Positions 26,390 to 35,115 of a DNA stretch of 35,115 bases are shown piece after piece. The translations under genes were made by a program, and so were the position numbers. Source of the stretch: Gardnerella vaginalis (GTDB lineage: Bacteria > Actinomycetota > Actinomycetes > Actinomycetales > Bifidobacteriaceae); NCBI RefSeq assembly GCF_001563665.1, contig NZ_KQ961877.1:36932-72046 (forward strand), in the 5' to 3' direction. Numbering within the stretch: position 1 is the stretch's first letter; every line of letters begins with the position of its first letter. The notes beneath the pieces are model-generated. The model did no database searches. It was not told the origin of the DNA and saw only the letters and a program-made list of their open reading frames with translations.

Positions 26390-26847
26390 CTTCCATTACT
26401 GTAATCATCAATAGCTGATTGCAAAATCAAAACTGCAGATTGCTGATCAACCATTGGACGATGCTTTTTAGTAGAAAGATCCGCCTGTAAAAGCTGGCGG
26501 TGAGCGCTTACTGTAGTTAAACGCTCATCTTTCCAAACTACTTCCGGTACGTAAGATAACTCCCAATCATTTTCATCACACAATAATTGCATTCTTTTTA
26601 TAAGATTTTTACCCCACCTGCGAGATTTTTTAGCAGATTTACCTTCAGAACCATCGAGTTGTAAAGGCAAACCAATCACAACTCTTGAAACACTGTTATC
26701 TTCAATAACGCAAAGTACTTCATCTATAGCCCTAAAAGAATCACCCTGAACTTGCACATTCCCAATAGGATGCGCAAAGGTGAGCTCAGGGTCGGAAAGA
26801 GCAAGACCGACCCTAGCATCACCTAAATCAACACCCAGCCAAATCAT
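26386..26847 (-). CDS. ruvX: Pre-16S rRNA nuclease / Holliday junction resolvase-like YqgF (RuvX)
   Basis: The 153-aa RNase H-fold protein matches the family: WLGVDLGDARVGLALSDP (first catalytic Asp), VVIGLPLQLDGSEGKSA, WKDERLTTVSAHRQL (Glu) and VDQQSAVLILQ (Asp). YqgF proteins process the 5' end of 16S rRNA. No strong Shine-Dalgarno precedes the ATG, which lies 27 bp after alaS, so translation may depend on coupling. Its stop overlaps the start of mltG by 4 nt. Confidence 0.94.
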   Translation of the reverse strand: MIWLGVDLGDARVGLALSDPELTFAHPIGNVQVQGDSFRAIDEVLCVIEDNSVSRVVIGLPLQLDGSEGKSAKKSRRWGKNLIKRMQLLCDENDWELSYVPEVVWKDERLTTVSAHRQLLQADLSTKKHRPMVDQQSAVLILQSAIDDYSNGR

Positions 26848-26874
26848 CGTAAGCTTAAGTTAAATAATCATGCT

Positions 26875-29556
26875 TCACAGCTTAGCAACTTCGTTTTTAA
26901 CTGATTCGAGTGCATCATCAATCTTAGATGCATCTGTTCCGCCACCTTGAGCGAAGTCTGGCTTTCCGCCACCGCCACCGCCAAGAACCTTGGAAGCTGT
27001 ACGCACTAAATCGCCAGCTTTAGCACCAAGTTCACGAGCAGCATTATTAGTAGCGATTGCAACCATTGGACGATCCTCTTCGTTTACTCCAGCAAGAGCA
27101 ACTACTACAGGATAATCCTCGCCTAAACGAGAGCGAACATCTAGAACAGTCTTTCGCAAAACATCGAAAGAACCAAAGTTACCAACATTCTTCACAACTA
27201 GCTTAATTTTTGCATCGCTTTGCTTGCAAGCTTCAACTAGAGAAGGAATAGACTCATTTAATTGAGATTCATAAACAGCAGCAAGTTTACGATCAGAATC
27301 CTTCATCTTGTTAAGCAAAGATTCCAAACGTTCAACCAACTCGTCTGGACGAGCATTAACCATATCTGCAAGCTGAGCAACTAAAGTATGTTCGCGAGCG
27401 CCATACTCGTACGCTGCTTCACCGCAAAGTGCGTCAATTCTGCGAACTCCAGAACCAATAGAAGACTCAGACAAAATCGTAACCATTCCAATCTTGCCTG
27501 TGCTCTTAGCGTGAGTACCTCCACAAAGCTCACGACTCCAACCATCGCCAATCTCAACAACTCGCACAACGTCACCATATTTTTCGCCGAACAAGTGCAT
27601 AGCTCCAAGCTTGAAAGCATCATCAATTGGCATCTCTTTTGGAACTACTTGCAAATCTTCGCGAATACGTTCATTTACTCGAGCTTCAACACGTCTTAAA
27701 GCGTCTTTATCAACAGCTTTTTGCCACTGGAAATCAAAACGCAAACGATCTGGATCAACCACAGAACCACGCTGAGTTGCTTGTGGTCCAAGTTCCTCGC
27801 GCAAAGCCTTGTGAAGAGTATGAGTTGCAGTGTGAGAACGAGCTAAAGCAGCTCTTCGAACTTGATCGATATTCGTGTTCACGGGAGCACCAACACTTAA
27901 AGTGCCTTCAGTAAGTCGGCAGCTGTGAACGATCAAATCCTTAATTGGACGCTGAACATCATCAACTTCCAAAATTGCGCCATCATCGGAAATAATCTCT
28001 CCTTGATCTGCAATCTGGCCACCGCGTTCAGCATAGAATGGCGTACGATCGAGAATAACCTCAACATTTGCAGGAGCGCTAACGCTTTTAACAGAACCCT
28101 TACCTGCTTCAACAATCGCCAGAACATTGGAACGACTTGAAAAATCAGTGTAACCGAGGAAATCAATCGGCTTTTCTAATGCTTTCTTAATATCGTCATA
28201 AACGCTAACATCAACATTATGACGCTTCTTCAAAGCATCTGCTCGCGCTCGGCTCTTCTGCTCACTCATTAGCTCGCGGAACTTAGCTTCATCAACTTTA
28301 ACACCCTGCTCAGCTGCCATCTCTAAAGTCAACTCAATTGGGAAACCATAAGTATCGTGCAAAGTAAACGCGTCTGCACCTCCAACCATAGGGTCATCCC
28401 TGTGTTCTTTCTTAGCTTTTTCAACAGCCAAGTCGAGAATAGTCGTACCCTTTTCTAGAGTCCTGCGGAACGCATCTTCCTCACCGTATGCAGCTTCGCT
28501 AACCTCGTGGAAAGTATCGTTAAGCTCCGGATAGCTTGGCTCCATAGCGCCCTTAGAAACAGGGAACAAGGTTGGCAAAACTGGGTCTTGCACGCCAAGC
28601 ATGCGCATTGCGCGAACAGTTCTGCGAAGAAGACGGCGAAGCACGTATCCGCGACCGACATTACTTGGACGCACGCCATCGCTCATAATCATCAACGCGG
28701 AACGAACGTGATCTGCCACAACGCGGAAACGCACGTCAGCATCGTTATTATCGCCATACTTTACGCCACTAAGCTTTTCTGCAGCTTCAATAACAGGATA
28801 AACTTCATCAGTTTCGTAAATATTTTCCTTACCTTGCATAAGGTATGCCAAACGCTCCAAACCAGCGCCCGTATCAATATTCTTCTGATCAAGTTCTCCA
28901 ACAATATGAAGATCAGTCTTAGATTTAACGTTATCTACTTGGAAGTTTTCAAAAACCAAATCCCAAATCTCAATAAATCGAGATTCATCTGCAGCAGGAC
29001 CACCGTCTTTACCATATTTAGGACCGCGATCTACGTAAATTTCAGAGCATGGACCTCCTGGACCAGGGCCACCAGTAGTCCAGAAGTTATCTTCCATTCC
29101 GAAAACTTGCATATGCTCTGGATCAAAGCCCTCGTTCTTCCAAATTGCTCGAGCTTCGTCATCGTCAGTATAAGTTGTAACCCAAAGTTTTTCTGGGTCA
29201 AAACCGTAACCGCCTTTATCTTGTGGAGTTGTTAAAAGCTCCCAAGCGTAATGAATTGCTTCTTCCTTAAAGTAATCACCGAATGAGAAGTTTCCAACCA
29301 TTTGGAAGAATGTGCCATGACGAGTAGTTTTACCAACTTCGTCAATATCTAACGTTCTTACACACTTCTGGTTCGATGCCATTCTGCGCGATGGAGGTGT
29401 CTGCTCTCCTAAAAGATAAGGTATGAATGGAACCATGCCTGCAATAGTGAAAAGTGTAGTTGGATTTGGTGAAATCAGCGATGCTGAAGGCATGACCATA
29501 TGACCATGATTACCAAAGTAATCAAGATAACGCTTTGCAATTTCTGCTGTGCGCAT
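26875..29556 (-). CDS. alaS: Alanine--tRNA ligase
   Basis: AlaS charges tRNA-Ala. Class II motifs lie in the first 250 residues ([69 protein letters not shown]). The editing domain has the Zn ligands HTATH and CGGTH. The C-Ala domain ends with [15 protein letters not shown]. The 893-aa length is full. GGAG lies 9 nt before the ATG. The ruvX and mltG genes follow closely in one operon. Upstream, 29557-29739 is AT-rich, with a GCCG/CGGC hairpin near 29589-29606 and a tandem repeat. Confidence 0.97.
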   Translation of the reverse strand: MRTAEIAKRYLDYFGNHGHMVMPSASLISPNPTTLFTIAGMVPFIPYLLGEQTPPSRRMASNQKCVRTLDIDEVGKTTRHGTFFQMVGNFSFGDYFKEEAIHYAWELLTTPQDKGGYGFDPEKLWVTTYTDDDEARAIWKNEGFDPEHMQVFGMEDNFWTTGGPGPGGPCSEIYVDRGPKYGKDGGPAADESRFIEIWDLVFENFQVDNVKSKTDLHIVGELDQKNIDTGAGLERLAYLMQGKENIYETDEVYPVIEAAEKLSGVKYGDNNDADVRFRVVADHVRSALMIMSDGVRPSNVGRGYVLRRLLRRTVRAMRMLGVQDPVLPTLFPVSKGAMEPSYPELNDTFHEVSEAAYGEEDAFRRTLEKGTTILDLAVEKAKKEHRDDPMVGGADAFTLHDTYGFPIELTLEMAAEQGVKVDEAKFRELMSEQKSRARADALKKRHNVDVSVYDDIKKALEKPIDFLGYTDFSSRSNVLAIVEAGKGSVKSVSAPANVEVILDRTPFYAERGGQIADQGEIISDDGAILEVDDVQRPIKDLIVHSCRLTEGTLSVGAPVNTNIDQVRRAALARSHTATHTLHKALREELGPQATQRGSVVDPDRLRFDFQWQKAVDKDALRRVEARVNERIREDLQVVPKEMPIDDAFKLGAMHLFGEKYGDVVRVVEIGDGWSRELCGGTHAKSTGKIGMVTILSESSIGSGVRRIDALCGEAAYEYGAREHTLVAQLADMVNARPDELVERLESLLNKMKDSDRKLAAVYESQLNESIPSLVEACKQSDAKIKLVVKNVGNFGSFDVLRKTVLDVRSRLGEDYPVVVALAGVNEEDRPMVAIATNNAARELGAKAGDLVRTASKVLGGGGGGKPDFAQGGGTDASKIDDALESVKNEVAKL

Positions 29557-29688
29557 AGGTATGAACTCCTTGTGTTATATTAAACGCCGTGTAACAGTGC
29601 GGCACAAAAGAATATCATACCATCATGCTTAAGGCGCTAAGACAGATATATAAATCTGCAATATTTTATTATCTTCAGGATTGTTAAT

Positions 29689-29728
29689 TATAGTAAATAA
29701 TCCTACGCTATAGTAAATAATCCTACGA
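29689..29728. repeat. 20-bp tandem duplication near the 3' end of the DUF6167-like gene
   Basis: TATAGTAAATAATCCTACGC (29689-29708) is followed directly by TATAGTAAATAATCCTACGA (29709-29728), differing only in the last base. It lies 11 bp beyond the stop codon of the small membrane protein gene. Confidence 0.92.
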
Positions 29729-29739
29729 GTATTTAAAAA

Positions 29740-30009
29740 TCAACTCTCTAAATCATGATATTCGTATTTGGAAACGTTAAATTCCTCTGCATATTTAGAA
29801 TTTAATTCTTCTTCACGCTTTTTGCGACTTGAATTAAAATCTTTGAATAGAATTAAAAGAGTTTGCAAAGTAATATTATCTGGATTCTCATCATCTAAAA
29901 TTTTGCTTCCAGTAGATGAAAGCCTAGTTTTCAAATAAGCACGAAACTTGCTAACAGTTAAAACTCCAGCAATAAAACCAATACTAATCCAAAACAATCG
30001 CTTAAACAT
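29740..30009 (-). CDS. Small single-pass membrane protein, DUF6167-like
   Basis: The 89-aa protein has one N-terminal membrane segment (LFWISIGFIAGVLTVSKF) and a charged cytoplasmic tail. By position, between a DUF948 gene and alaS, it corresponds to the DUF6167-type proteins of other actinobacteria. The sequence alone is too diverged for a firm family call. The second of two adjacent ATGs (30009) is chosen because GGAG then has 5-nt spacing. It begins 12 bp after the DUF948 gene, so the pair is co-transcribed. Its function is unknown. Confidence 0.75.
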   Translation of the reverse strand: MFKRLFWISIGFIAGVLTVSKFRAYLKTRLSSTGSKILDDENPDNITLQTLLILFKDFNSSRKKREEELNSKYAEEFNVSKYEYHDLES

Positions 30010-30021
30010 CATTACTCCTTT

Positions 30022-30900
30022 TTAGGAATCTAGATTAGAAGAACTAGAAGAATATTTGGAATATTTAGAATATTTAGAAGATGTCGATTTTCCGCGAGAA
30101 CTTCCGCGAGAACTTCCGCTAGAATTTCCGCGCGAACTTCCACGCATCTTTTTCGATGATTTTACATACTGTTTTTCGTTCTCAGCAGGTTGTTCTGCGC
30201 TATCTTCCAAGCCATTTTCGTTACGCTTTTCATCACGCTTCTCATCCGAAGACTTCTCATAAGACTTATCTTCACTCTTTAAACCTGAAGACTTTTCCGA
30301 AGACTTACCCGAAGACTTTGAAAATGATGTAGAAACAGATTCAAAAGCAGTTGCAGCAGAAGCAACAACTGAAGCTAACGAAGAAACTACAGACATTGCT
30401 ATAGACGAAGCTGCATCAGAAATATGACCAGCTGAATTTTTTAGTCCTGAAAAATTAGAAGAACTAGCAGAATTTGATGATTTGCTCTTAGAAGATCCAT
30501 AAGAAGCAGAACTCGAAGAAGCAGAAGCAGAAGAAGTTGGAACAGAAGGCTTATTAAAGAAGGAATTAAAAGTATCTTTTATTGCATACCCAACGGATGC
30601 AACTTTTATAATCGGCTTTCCTAAGAACGAACCATACAAATCAGTAAGAGCGCTGATATTCGTTAATGTAGTGCGAGCAGAATCAGACATAGCGTTTACA
30701 TCATCTAAAGTCTTATTAACTTTTTGCATAGTAGTTAAAGACTCGTCAATTGCATCAATAGCATGATCGCCTGAATCTTTAACAGTGTTTGCAATTTGAT
30801 CAAACATTTTACCCAATCGAATAAGTGGGTAAATTAAAACGCCAGAAAGTACTGCAAACGCAATTGCTGCAATAAGTCCCGCAATTTCTCCAACGCTCAT
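30022..30900 (-). CDS. DUF948 membrane protein with long Ser/Lys-rich tail
   Basis: An N-terminal membrane segment (GLIAAIAFAVLSGVLIYPLIRLGKMF) is followed by an amphipathic helical region with heptad character (residues about 30-100, ESLTTMQKVNKTLDDVNAMSDSA). This is the DUF948 pattern. Residues of about 118-292 are low complexity: Ser runs, an Ala/Ser-rich segment, KSSEKSS units, then repeated RGSSRG and KYSKYS. The family is normally about 120-150 aa, so the tail more than doubles it. GAGG lies 5 nt before the ATG. The function of DUF948 is not established. Confidence 0.82.
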   Translation of the reverse strand: MSVGEIAGLIAAIAFAVLSGVLIYPLIRLGKMFDQIANTVKDSGDHAIDAIDESLTTMQKVNKTLDDVNAMSDSARTTLTNISALTDLYGSFLGKPIIKVASVGYAIKDTFNSFFNKPSVPTSSASASSSSASYGSSKSKSSNSASSSNFSGLKNSAGHISDAASSIAMSVVSSLASVVASAATAFESVSTSFSKSSGKSSEKSSGLKSEDKSYEKSSDEKRDEKRNENGLEDSAEQPAENEKQYVKSSKKMRGSSRGNSSGSSRGSSRGKSTSSKYSKYSKYSSSSSNLDS

Positions 30901-31071
30901 CGTACCTCTTTCCCTTATTTTAAGATTTTCACTAATATTGCTACTACTGCTACTTAAAATTGCCGTGTTTCAATGACACAAGACTAACTAACGGTCGCGA
31001 CTCATAAAAGCAACTTATCACAGCAGCAAATTAGAGAAAAATCATCATGCATAAAAAGATAAAACCTAAGA

Positions 31072-31746
31072 TTACTCGTTATAACCTTGAACACTAATTG
31101 CGTTATCTAAAGGCTTAGTTGTATCAAAATCAAGACGCGTAATACTACCGTTACGAGGACGTTCACTTAGATCGTAAGCGCCACGAGCAAAACGATGCAT
31201 AAGACTTAAAAGAGTGTTTCCGTGTGAGATTTGTAAAACATTATCTCCATTCTGCAAACTCTTATTCGCTGCGATAAGCGAAAAACCGCCTTCTACGCGA
31301 GTCCAATATTCAACATCTGATTCAGCATCGTGAAAAGGATCTGCTTCTTTAAGCATATCTCGAGTTGCAGGAAGCCCAAATTTTTCAACGATTTCATTAT
31401 AAGAATGCACTCCATGTGGAGCACCTGCAGCCCACCAAGCCATAGACATATCTTGACCTTCAAAATAACCGTAGCATTGTTCTCTAAAATGCATATCGCT
31501 TACAAGATTCGGTCGCGAGTGCCCAGATGATTCGTTTACATCGAGAATTGTTTCAGCAGTTTCCAGAGCGCGAGTTGTATCTGAACAATACGCTGCTGCA
31601 AAATCAATATCACTCAATTTTTCGGCAGCTTTATAAGCATCTGCAATACCGCTATCCGTCAACGGAGAATTAGACCACCCTTGTAAACGATTATAGCGAT
31701 TGAACATAGTCTGACCATGTCGAACTAAGTAAAGATGTAATAACAT
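31072..31746 (-). CDS. Histidine phosphatase family protein (phosphoglycerate mutase-like)
   Basis: The catalytic motif LVRHGQTMFNRYNRLQGWSNSPLTDSG opens the protein (His in RHG at residue 10). The second active-site segment DMHFREQCYGYFEGQ supplies the Glu region, and ISHGNTLLSLMH supplies the second His. The 224-aa length fits a cofactor-dependent mutase or a general sugar-phosphate phosphatase; the substrate cannot be told from sequence. AAGG lies 6 nt before the ATG. It follows galT by 17 bp, so it is in the same transcript. The gap 30901-31071 shows no gene. Confidence 0.9.
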   Translation of the reverse strand: MLLHLYLVRHGQTMFNRYNRLQGWSNSPLTDSGIADAYKAAEKLSDIDFAAAYCSDTTRALETAETILDVNESSGHSRPNLVSDMHFREQCYGYFEGQDMSMAWWAAGAPHGVHSYNEIVEKFGLPATRDMLKEADPFHDAESDVEYWTRVEGGFSLIAANKSLQNGDNVLQISHGNTLLSLMHRFARGAYDLSERPRNGSITRLDFDTTKPLDNAISVQGYNE

Positions 31747-31763
31747 ATCTGCCTTCTGTTAAT

Positions 31764-33629
31764 TTAATCTAAATCTATTTCTCCAATTTCATGGAATCGC
31801 TTAGCGATAAGCTCTGGAGTTGTATCTGAAACCCAAGCAGCCATACCAGATTCAGATCCTGCTAAATACTTAATCTTATTAGCAGCTCGTCTGAATGAGA
31901 AGAATTGCAAATTCAAACGATAATGCGCTCTTCTCGAATCATGAACAGGAGCTTGATGCCATGCTGCAATATAAGGCAAATCCATTCCTTCACCATCTTT
32001 AGTCACAAAGAATTTATTACCTCTACGCAACAAAGTAATATACATTTGCGCTAAATCCCAACGTTCTTGATCGTCTAATTGATCTAAAGTTAAAACGTCA
32101 CGAACAGGAGCAACATGGACCTCTAGCGGCCAGCGAGCAGCAGCAGGAACATAAGCTACCCAACTATGATTTCGCATAATCACGCGAGTTGAGGCATTAA
32201 GTTCTGCTTTCATTAAATCTTTGAGCAAGTTTGAACCAGTGCGATCAAAATATGCTTCTGTATGTCGTAATTCTTGCTCAAGTCTAGGAGCAATAAATGG
32301 ATAGCAATAAACTTGACCATGAGGATGAGCTAGGGATACGCCTATTTCTGCACCGTGATTTTCAAATGGGAAAATTTGCTCAATTCCATCAATTTGACTG
32401 ATTTCTGCAGTTCTAAAAGCCCAAGCTTCAACAACTGTACGCATTCTAGAAACTGAAAGATTTGCTGGAAGTAGATTTTCATCTGGACCAAAACAAATCA
32501 CTTCACAACGACCAGCAGCAGGAGCTGACTTCCATAAAGGATTTCCATCAATATACTTAATATCTCGGCTTTCTCCAGGAACTTGAACCATTGATGGGAA
32601 TCGATTTTCAAAAATCACAACATCATAATCAGTATCTGGAACTTCACCGTCTTGATAAGGATCTCCCGGTTTGCGTGCAGCTAAAGGATTGCTTTTAGCT
32701 AAAACAGTTGGACCTGCAGTAATAGGTCTGTTCATACGAGCAGTTGCCATTGGAATCCAATCTCCGGTAAGAGGATCTTGGCGCATTTGCGGAGCAGTAT
32801 AAGGCGTTTCGTTTCCTTCCGAATCTACTAAATACGAGAAGCGATACGGTAATTTGCGAGGATCTTTTAACTCTCTAGTTTTACGACCGCTTACATATTC
32901 TGGATTGTCGTCCATATAGAAGAAATCACGTCCATCTGCAAGCTTTGTAGCAGTAATTCGAATATGCTCTCTTGCATACGTTCCAGGACGATACAGTTTA
33001 TATGGATATTCGCCGTTAAAATCGCGGATAGGACTTTGCGCAATAGTTGATATAACTGGAGAATCATCTTCAGAAGAAAGAAGCGAGGAGGATTGTTCTT
33101 CTGTGCTTGTTACAAGATCGCTTAGAGAAGAATCTCCAACGCCTGTACTAGTTATTTTATTGATTACAGGAGTATTTTTTTGTTGCGATGCGCGAATTGA
33201 ATCCACGTCTATAGCATCGAAAGCATCTGTATCTTCTAAGCTTTTAATTACTTGAGAATCGCTTATTTTAGAGCGGACAGATCCTTTTTCGTCGATTTCA
33301 AAACCGGCAGCAGCTCCACCTTCAAACCCTGCGCCTGCGCCTGCAAAACCTGCATTAGTTGGTATTGAATGTAAACCGTCCATAGCGAAAGTTTTTTCGT
33401 TTGAATCAGATTTACTTGTTGAATAATCTTCAGTATCGCTCATGTTATTTTCCATAATGTAACTCTTGCTTTGATTTTCTAAGTTTTGTGTTAAAGTCTT
33501 CTCATTTTCTAGTAAATTATCATTAATTGTATTACGAAATAAAGTATTATTTGATGTTCCCCCATTATTGAATTTATCTCCCTCGCTGCCATTTTCCCGA
33601 GCTGGCTCTTTTGAAATATTGTAAGACAT
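31764..33629 (-). CDS. galT: Galactose-1-phosphate uridylyltransferase with 205-residue disordered N-terminal extension
   Basis: The catalytic part starts near residue 206 (GEYPYKLYRPGTYAREHIRI) and carries DPLTGDWIPMATARMNRP, VVIFENRFPSM and ENHGAEIGVSLAHPHGQ (HPHGQ at 435-439, catalytic second His). GalT exchanges UMP between UDP-glucose and galactose 1-phosphate in the Leloir pathway. The first 205 residues are Asn/Ser/Asp/Glu-rich with a Gly/Ala stretch (about 91-110) and no recognisable domain. The start is supported by GGAG 5 nt before ATG 33629. An internal ATG at 33443 (residue 63) has no good site. No galK or galE is in the window. Confidence 0.93.
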   Translation of the reverse strand: MSYNISKEPARENGSEGDKFNNGGTSNNTLFRNTINDNLLENEKTLTQNLENQSKSYIMENNMSDTEDYSTSKSDSNEKTFAMDGLHSIPTNAGFAGAGAGFEGGAAAGFEIDEKGSVRSKISDSQVIKSLEDTDAFDAIDVDSIRASQQKNTPVINKITSTGVGDSSLSDLVTSTEEQSSSLLSSEDDSPVISTIAQSPIRDFNGEYPYKLYRPGTYAREHIRITATKLADGRDFFYMDDNPEYVSGRKTRELKDPRKLPYRFSYLVDSEGNETPYTAPQMRQDPLTGDWIPMATARMNRPITAGPTVLAKSNPLAARKPGDPYQDGEVPDTDYDVVIFENRFPSMVQVPGESRDIKYIDGNPLWKSAPAAGRCEVICFGPDENLLPANLSVSRMRTVVEAWAFRTAEISQIDGIEQIFPFENHGAEIGVSLAHPHGQVYCYPFIAPRLEQELRHTEAYFDRTGSNLLKDLMKAELNASTRVIMRNHSWVAYVPAAARWPLEVHVAPVRDVLTLDQLDDQERWDLAQMYITLLRRGNKFFVTKDGEGMDLPYIAAWHQAPVHDSRRAHYRLNLQFFSFRRAANKIKYLAGSESGMAAWVSDTTPELIAKRFHEIGEIDLD

Positions 33630-33751
33630 CTCGACTCCATCGTCTTCGAATCCGAAGATACCTATGCATAGTTTTTTCTATTCTATGCTTTATTACCATA
33701 TTGCGCACTCACTATGTTAGATTTTGTAACATAACGAGCGTTCTTGTAAAG

Positions 33752-33760
33752 ATTATATCA
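33752..33760 (-). promoter_or_regulatory. Probable extended -10 promoter of galT
   Basis: The minus strand reads TGATATAAT, a perfect TATAAT with the TG extension; no good -35 is seen at 16-18 bp. The start would be about 115 nt upstream of galT. A hairpin TCTTCG-AATC-CGAAGA lies in the leader at about 33640-33660. Confidence 0.5.
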
Positions 33761-33825
33761 TATGTGTGTGTATTTTTAACATATTTTTGTAAGAAAATGT
33801 AAACTTTTACGAAACGCCGAGAAAA

Positions 33826-33831
33826 TATAAT
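33826..33831 (+). promoter_or_regulatory. Possible -10 box of rpsD
   Basis: A perfect TATAAT lies on the plus strand 260 bp before the rpsD start, with no convincing -35. It would place the start near 33838 and include all four hairpins of the rpsD leader. Confidence 0.3.
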
Positions 33832-33908
33832 AATCTAAACATTTGCCAATAAAGTACAATCAAACTTACTTAACACTAATATTCCACACTACGTGTAACA
33901 TATCTTGC

Positions 33909-34054
33909 GATGTCTATTTTATAGACATCATCTGGAGCCTTAGCCCATCAGTGGGTCGGCACGCAAATCTTGCTATTTACGTGTTCGTGTGTAATGCACG
34001 AAGAAGCACTGGAGAGGCCGGCTCAGCGCGAATAATCATAAGATTTGATTCGCG
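33909..34054 (+). promoter_or_regulatory. Structured rpsD leader, candidate S4 autoregulatory RNA
   Basis: Four hairpins with perfect core stems follow each other. They are GATGTCTA/TAGACATC (33909-33929); CCCA-TCAG-TGGG inside a GCC/GGC pair (33937-33960); TTCGTG/CACGAA (33984-34002); and CGCGAAT/ATTCGCG (34027-34054). The last ends 37 nt before the rpsD ATG. S4 commonly represses its own mRNA through such leaders. I do not recognise this fold as one of the described S4 leader classes. Confidence 0.5.
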
Positions 34055-34091
34055 TTCCGTTCAGATAACGACAGAATTAAAAGGATTAGTT

Positions 34092-34718
34092 ATGACTAAT
34101 ATTCAGCGTTCTCGCCGTCAGGTGCGTCTTTCACGCTCCCTCGGCATCGCTTTAACTCCAAAAGCTCAGCGTATTTTCGAGAAGCGTCCATATGCTCCAG
34201 GTGAGCACGGTCGCACTCGTCGTCGTACTGAGTCCGATTACGCAGTACGTCTTCGTGAGAAGCAGCGTCTTCGCGCACAGTACGGTCTTTCCGAGAAACA
34301 ACTTCGCGCTGTTTACGAAAAGGGTACGCACACTGCAGGTCAGACCGGTGACGCAATGCTCACCGATTTGGAAACTCGTCTTGATGCTTTGGTTTTGCGT
34401 GCAGGCTTTGCTCGCACCACAGCTCAGGCTCGTCAGTTTGTTGTGCATCGTCATATTTTGGTTGATGGCAATCTTGTAGATCGTCCATCTTACCGCGTCA
34501 AGCCAGGACAGACCATTCAGGTTCGTGCTAAGAGCCAGACTATGGTTCCATTCCAGATTGCTGCAGAAGGCGTTCATCGCGATGTTTTGCCAGCAGTTCC
34601 TGGTTACCTCGATGTGAATCTCGCCTCTTTGAAGGCTACTTTGACTCGTAAGCCGGAAGTCGATCAGATTCCAGTTGAAGTCAACATTCAGTACGTTGTC
34701 GAGTACTACGCTCGCTAA
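34092..34718 (+). CDS. rpsD: Small ribosomal subunit protein uS4
   Basis: The 208-aa protein is full length for uS4, a primary 16S rRNA binder. It starts TNIQRSRRQVRLSRSLGIALTPKA, carries RRRTESDYAVRLREKQRLRAQYGLSEKQL, and has the S4 RNA-binding signature LETRLDALVLRAGFARTTAQARQFVVHRHILVDG. It ends VEYYAR. ATG 34092 has AAAAGGA 6 nt ahead; the longer open frame upstream is the structured leader. Codon use is rich in strong codons compared with its neighbours, as expected for a highly expressed gene. It is isolated on the plus strand, divergent from galT. Confidence 0.97.
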   Translation: MTNIQRSRRQVRLSRSLGIALTPKAQRIFEKRPYAPGEHGRTRRRTESDYAVRLREKQRLRAQYGLSEKQLRAVYEKGTHTAGQTGDAMLTDLETRLDALVLRAGFARTTAQARQFVVHRHILVDGNLVDRPSYRVKPGQTIQVRAKSQTMVPFQIAAEGVHRDVLPAVPGYLDVNLASLKATLTRKPEVDQIPVEVNIQYVVEYYAR

Positions 34719-34749
34719 ATTCTGGATTTCATTCTTAAGGACATACAGC

Positions 34750-34786
34750 TTGACCCCTGCTATGCAAATCGCATTGCGGGGGTCAA
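34750..34786 (+). terminator. Terminator hairpin of rpsD
   Basis: TTGACCCC (34750-34757) pairs perfectly with GGGGTCAA (34779-34786), and the stem continues as GC-T-ATGC / GCAT-T-GC with a T-T mismatch around a 5-nt loop. The following T-tract is weak (TGCTTTG). It lies 31 nt after the rpsD stop. Confidence 0.75.
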
Positions 34787-34869
34787 TGCTTTGTAAACAA
34801 AAGTATGCAACTTCTAAGCCAAGAAAACTATAGGTTGTTGATAAAATTTATTGTTTTTTGACTGTGTTT

Positions 34870-35055
34870 GTGAGGTGTGGGAATTACTTACCTCACAGGA
34901 GCTTCAACTTTTTACGCATGCCCAAATGTTATTGCTTGTAGTAATAAAAGCTAGATTTTAGCTTACTTTAGTTTTATAAAGAGTTTGGATTAGGTGTAAC
35001 TTTTTTAAACACCGTTTCGCTTTTTATTGTTCGTTAAGTATTTCCCACACCTCAC
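34870..35055. repeat. 186-bp non-coding element with 20-bp terminal inverted repeats
   Basis: GTGAGGTGTGGGAATTACTT (34870-34889) and AAGTATTTCCCACACCTCAC (35036-35055) are inverted repeats with one mismatch. The left arm also pairs with ACCTCACA directly after it (34890-34897). The interior is AT-rich with smaller dyads (AAGCTA/TAGCTT near 34959-34974; GGTGT/ACACC near 34993-35013) and no reading frame. No target duplication is obvious. It could be a MITE-like remnant or a structured RNA. The final 60 bp of the window show nothing further. Confidence 0.55.
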
Positions 35056-35115
35056 TAGTATCTTATGTGTAAATTTATTTACCAGACGCGCTTTGCTATT
35101 AGTTAGGCAGAGATT

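Noticed and set aside
28507..29235. 242-codon plus-strand open frame inside alaS
   Set aside because: It lies entirely opposite a full-length, well conserved alanyl-tRNA synthetase, and its translation is like no family I know.
20..35061. CTCACTAGTAT at both ends of the window (20-30 and 35051-35061) as attachment sites or transposon ends
   Set aside because: Many 11-base matches are expected by chance in 35 kb of AT-rich sequence. The genes between are core chromosomal genes.

Overview
The window looks like a chromosomal segment of a low-GC member of the Bifidobacteriaceae, most likely Gardnerella. This is inferred, not searched. The reasons are the actinobacterial gene neighbourhoods (rpsF-ssb-rpsR-rplI; DUF948-DUF6167-alaS-ruvX-mltG; aroC-aroKB-aroQ-pyrG), the fused shikimate kinase/dehydroquinate synthase, a wall protein with an LSKTG sortase signal, and an AT-rich sequence. 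Nearly every gene is on the minus strand. Only a prepilin peptidase (about 24.0-24.7 kb) and rpsD (34.1-34.7 kb) are on the plus strand. I see no phage, insertion sequence, CRISPR array or broken gene.

Right to left, in the direction of most transcription: rpsD reads rightward from a heavily structured leader. galT (with an unusual 205-residue disordered N-terminus) and a histidine phosphatase read leftward from the same intergenic region. The DUF948/DUF6167 membrane pair, alaS, ruvX and mltG follow. The prepilin peptidase converges on mltG. Next come chorismate synthase, the AroK-AroB fusion, AroQ and CTP synthase, ending in a perfect hairpin terminator. A secreted, sortase-anchored helical protein with a folded 5' leader sits alone between two terminators. 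Then come rph, rdgB and a DMT-family transporter.

The middle (6.4-14.0 kb) is a complete D-ribose system in the order regulator, rbsA, rbsC, rbsB, rbsD, rbsK. It imports ribose (RbsABC), interconverts its ring forms (RbsD), phosphorylates it (RbsK), and adjoins prs, which turns ribose 5-phosphate into PRPP. A 20-bp perfect palindrome lying on the start point of a good promoter upstream of the LacI-type regulator is the probable operator. The spacers inside this operon are long, AT-rich, repetitive and partly hairpin-forming.

The left end holds the rpsF-ssb-rpsR-rplI operon, whose leader matches the known S6:S18-binding RNA element and hides the ribosome binding site. It also holds an alpha/beta-hydrolase-like protein (DUF2974 type), truA and tRNA-Ser(CGA) with its own promoter and terminator.

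No clearly new multi-gene system is visible. The most interesting signals are regulatory or structural: folded leaders in front of rpsF, rpsD and the LSKTG protein; alternative hairpins inside the ribose operon; short tandem duplications at several stop codons; serine-rich low-complexity segments added to unrelated proteins; and a 186-bp inverted-repeat element after rpsD.
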